Assembly: GCA_009936675.1 (NCBI GenBank)
Contig: JAACDY010000083.1
Coordinates: 1 to 7,061, forward strand
DNA from: Bacteroidota bacterium
Lineage (GTDB): Bacteria; Bacteroidota; Bacteroidia; Flavobacteriales; Flavobacteriaceae
Reading direction: 5' to 3'
DNA length: 7,061 nt
Positions within the stretch are counted from its first letter, which is position 1; each line of letters starts with the position of its first letter. Shown here one piece after another: positions 5,344-7,061 of this stretch. Position numbers and translations under genes: made by a program. The notes beneath the pieces were generated by a model, which was not told the DNA's origin, did not search any database, and saw nothing but the letters and a program-made list of their open reading frames with translations.

Positions 5344-7061
5344 CCAAAAAAAGTTATCGAACAACTGTTTGATAAAATTTCCCAAACCCACAGTCAAAAG
5401 GCATTTGAAACTGCACTTTTGCGGGACGACTGTTGCCAATTTAAAGGTTTGGTAGGTTCTGGTTTGAACTTTAAAATTGTCTCTGCCTTTAAAAATTTGG
5501 ATCGAACTTTTTTGATGGTATTGGACAATGCCGAACAAGCCGCTTATCATCTGAACGACCTTGAACAACTGCTCTCCTCCAAAGAAGTTCTCTATTTTCC
5601 AGCGAGCTACAGAGAAGCTTATAAGCCTGAGGCCACTGACAATGCCAACGTTTTATTGCGGTCCGAGGTGCTCAAAAAACTCAGTAATTCCAAAAAGAAA
5701 AAAATCATTGTCACCTACCCCCAAGCTCTTTTTGAAAAAGTCATTTCACAACAGACCCTCAAGCGAAAAACACTCACCGTTAAAAAAGGCGACATCATCG
5801 GCTTGGATTTTGTCAATGAGACCCTTTTTGAATATGGTTTTGATCGGGTAAACTTTGTCACCCAACCAGGAGAATTTTCGGTAAGAGGAGGGATCATAGA
5901 TGTGTTTTCTTTTGCCCATCAGCACCCCTATCGTATCGAGTTTTTTGATGAAGAAATTGAAAGTCTTAGAAGTTTTGATGTCAATACCCAACTCTCGATC
6001 ACTCCCTTGGAGCAAATCGATTTGTTACCCAATACTTCCAAGGTTTCTTTTAGCGAAAAACGAAAATCTCTGATCGACTCTCTGCCCGGACAAAGTACAG
6101 TGGTGTTTAACCAACTTGACCTTTGCTTGGATCGTATCGAAAAATTGGGAATCAAGGCAGTCAAACAATTCGAGTCCTTGGAAAACTCCATTCAATATCC
6201 TCCAGAAATTTTGTTTTTAAGTCCCCAAGAACTTTTGGAACGTTTGAACGGTCAAAGTACCGTGCTGATTAATAATTCTGACCAACTCAAGCCACAAGAG
6301 CGCATCAGTGTCAAACAAAGTCCCCAGCCTTCGATCAACAAGCAGTTTGATCGGCTGGTTCAAATTCTCAACGACAACCACGCCTCGGGTTTTGAAAACT
6401 ATATTTTTTGTTCCAGCGACGCCCAAAGAAAGCGATTCAATGAAATCTTGGAAGAGATGGAAACCAAGGTGCATTACAAAACTGAAGTTTGCCCCCTTTT
6501 TGAGGGATTTGAAGATATTGAAGCCAAAATTGCTTGTTTTACAGACCACCAAATTTTTGAACGCTACCACAAATACAAACTACGTTCGGCCGCTGCCAAA
6601 AAAGATGTACTGACCCTCAAAGAGTTGACCCATCTTAAAATTGGAGATTTTGTCACCCACATTGACCACGGTATAGGGAAGTTTGGAGGGCTTCAAAAAA
6701 TTGATGTGGATGGGGTAAAACAAGAGGCCATAAAATTGAGTTATGGAGAAGGAGACATTCTTTATCTCAGCATTCACTCACTTCACAAAATCGCCAAATT
6801 CAACGGCAAAGACGGTCATGTTCCCAAGCTCAATAAACTGGGCTCCAAGGCCTGGAAGGTACTCAAACAAAAAACCAAAACCAGGGTCAAAGCCATTGCC
6901 TTCGATCTGATTAAGCTGTATGCCAAAAGGAGAGAAAAAATTGGTCATGCCTTTCCTCCAGACAGCTATTTACAGTTGGAACTGGAAGCTTCTTTTATGT
7001 TTGAAGATACTCCCGATCAAAGTAAAGCCACCGCTGCTGTAAAAGCAGACATGGAAAACGA
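5341..7061 (+). CDS. mfd: Transcription-repair coupling factor Mfd, N-terminal half (cut by the window edge)
   Basis: Mfd is a DNA translocase that pushes stalled RNA polymerase off damaged template and hands the site to UvrA and UvrB. The 573 residues present cover the UvrB-like N-terminal region (about 1-400). It contains LKGLVGS-like wording at 34-40, TDNANVLLRSE, VTYPQALFEKV and the segment GEFSVRGGIIDVF near 177-189. The CarD-like RNA polymerase interaction domain follows, with IGDFVTHIDHGIGKF at 434-448. The last residues (LQLELEASFMFEDTPDQSKA) are the lead-in to the superfamily 2 helicase motor, which lies beyond the window. The frame opens after a TGA at 5329-5331 and has no ATG until about residue 60, inside conserved sequence. 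TTG at 5341 is therefore the best in-frame start and gives an N-terminus of normal length. An out-of-frame ATG at 5328 and an A7 tract leave the start uncertain. mfd is divergent from dnaE. Confidence 0.96.
   Translation, partial: MPKKVIEQLFDKISQTHSQKAFETALLRDDCCQFKGLVGSGLNFKIVSAFKNLDRTFLMVLDNAEQAAYHLNDLEQLLSSKEVLYFPASYREAYKPEATDNANVLLRSEVLKKLSNSKKKKIIVTYPQALFEKVISQQTLKRKTLTVKKGDIIGLDFVNETLFEYGFDRVNFVTQPGEFSVRGGIIDVFSFAHQHPYRIEFFDEEIESLRSFDVNTQLSITPLEQIDLLPNTSKVSFSEKRKSLIDSLPGQSTVVFNQLDLCLDRIEKLGIKAVKQFESLENSIQYPPEILFLSPQELLERLNGQSTVLINNSDQLKPQERISVKQSPQPSINKQFDRLVQILNDNHASGFENYIFCSSDAQRKRFNEILEEMETKVHYKTEVCPLFEGFEDIEAKIACFTDHQIFERYHKYKLRSAAAKKDVLTLKELTHLKIGDFVTHIDHGIGKFGGLQKIDVDGVKQEAIKLSYGEGDILYLSIHSLHKIAKFNGKDGHVPKLNKLGSKAWKVLKQKTKTRVKAIAFDLIKLYAKRREKIGHAFPPDSYLQLELEASFMFEDTPDQSKATAAVKADMEN

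Noticed and set aside
5335..5568. A 77-codon minus-strand open frame overlapping the start of mfd
   Set aside because: It is a shadow of the conserved mfd N-terminus and resembles no protein I know.
6217..6570. A 117-codon minus-strand open frame inside mfd
   Set aside because: It overlaps the continuous, family-recognisable mfd frame, lacks any motif, and has no promoter or neighbour that would support a gene.
1..7061. CRISPR arrays, insertion sequences, inverted terminal repeats, prophage or defence genes
   Set aside because: No spaced direct repeats, transposase-like frames or paired terminal repeats were seen. The whole window is accounted for by housekeeping genes and short intergenic regions.

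Overview
The window looks like ordinary chromosomal housekeeping DNA from a member of the Bacteroidota, most likely a flavobacterium. Four observations point there: moderately AT-rich DNA with no clear Shine-Dalgarno sequences; a perfect Bacteroidota-type promoter (TTTG, 19 nt, TATATTTG) in front of the tRNA; a DNA polymerase III alpha subunit with a DnaQ-like exonuclease fused to its N-terminus; and Mfd and DnaE wording that resembles flavobacterial proteins I remember. The taxonomic call is inference from memory, not a search.

Layout from left to right. Positions 3-41 may be the last codons of a plus-strand gene cut by the window edge. A minus-strand tRNA-Asp(GTC) at 145-218 has its own promoter at 235-265 and an intrinsic terminator at 113-134. 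A minus-strand thioredoxin gene (trxA, 459-776) is followed by a probable terminator at 396-429. A very long minus-strand dnaE (877-5208) fills most of the window. Facing away from dnaE across a 132-bp divergent intergenic region is the plus-strand mfd gene, which starts near 5341 and runs off the right edge.

The gene set combines replication, repair and redox functions. DnaE carries polymerase, an apparently intact DEDDh exonuclease and a clamp-binding motif in one chain, so it should extend and proofread DNA without a separate epsilon subunit. Mfd removes stalled RNA polymerase and recruits nucleotide excision repair. TrxA is a general cytosolic disulfide reductase. trxA lies 100 bp downstream of dnaE on the same strand and has a plausible promoter of its own, so cotranscription is possible but unproven.

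I found no CRISPR array, insertion sequence, prophage, toxin-antitoxin pair or unfamiliar gene cluster, and no evidence of an undescribed system. The points most worth a second look are the fused exonuclease together with erosion of the PHP metal site in DnaE, and the unclear start of mfd. At mfd, a TTG codon, a perfect -7-like promoter element, an out-of-frame ATG and an A7 tract all fall within about 30 bp.
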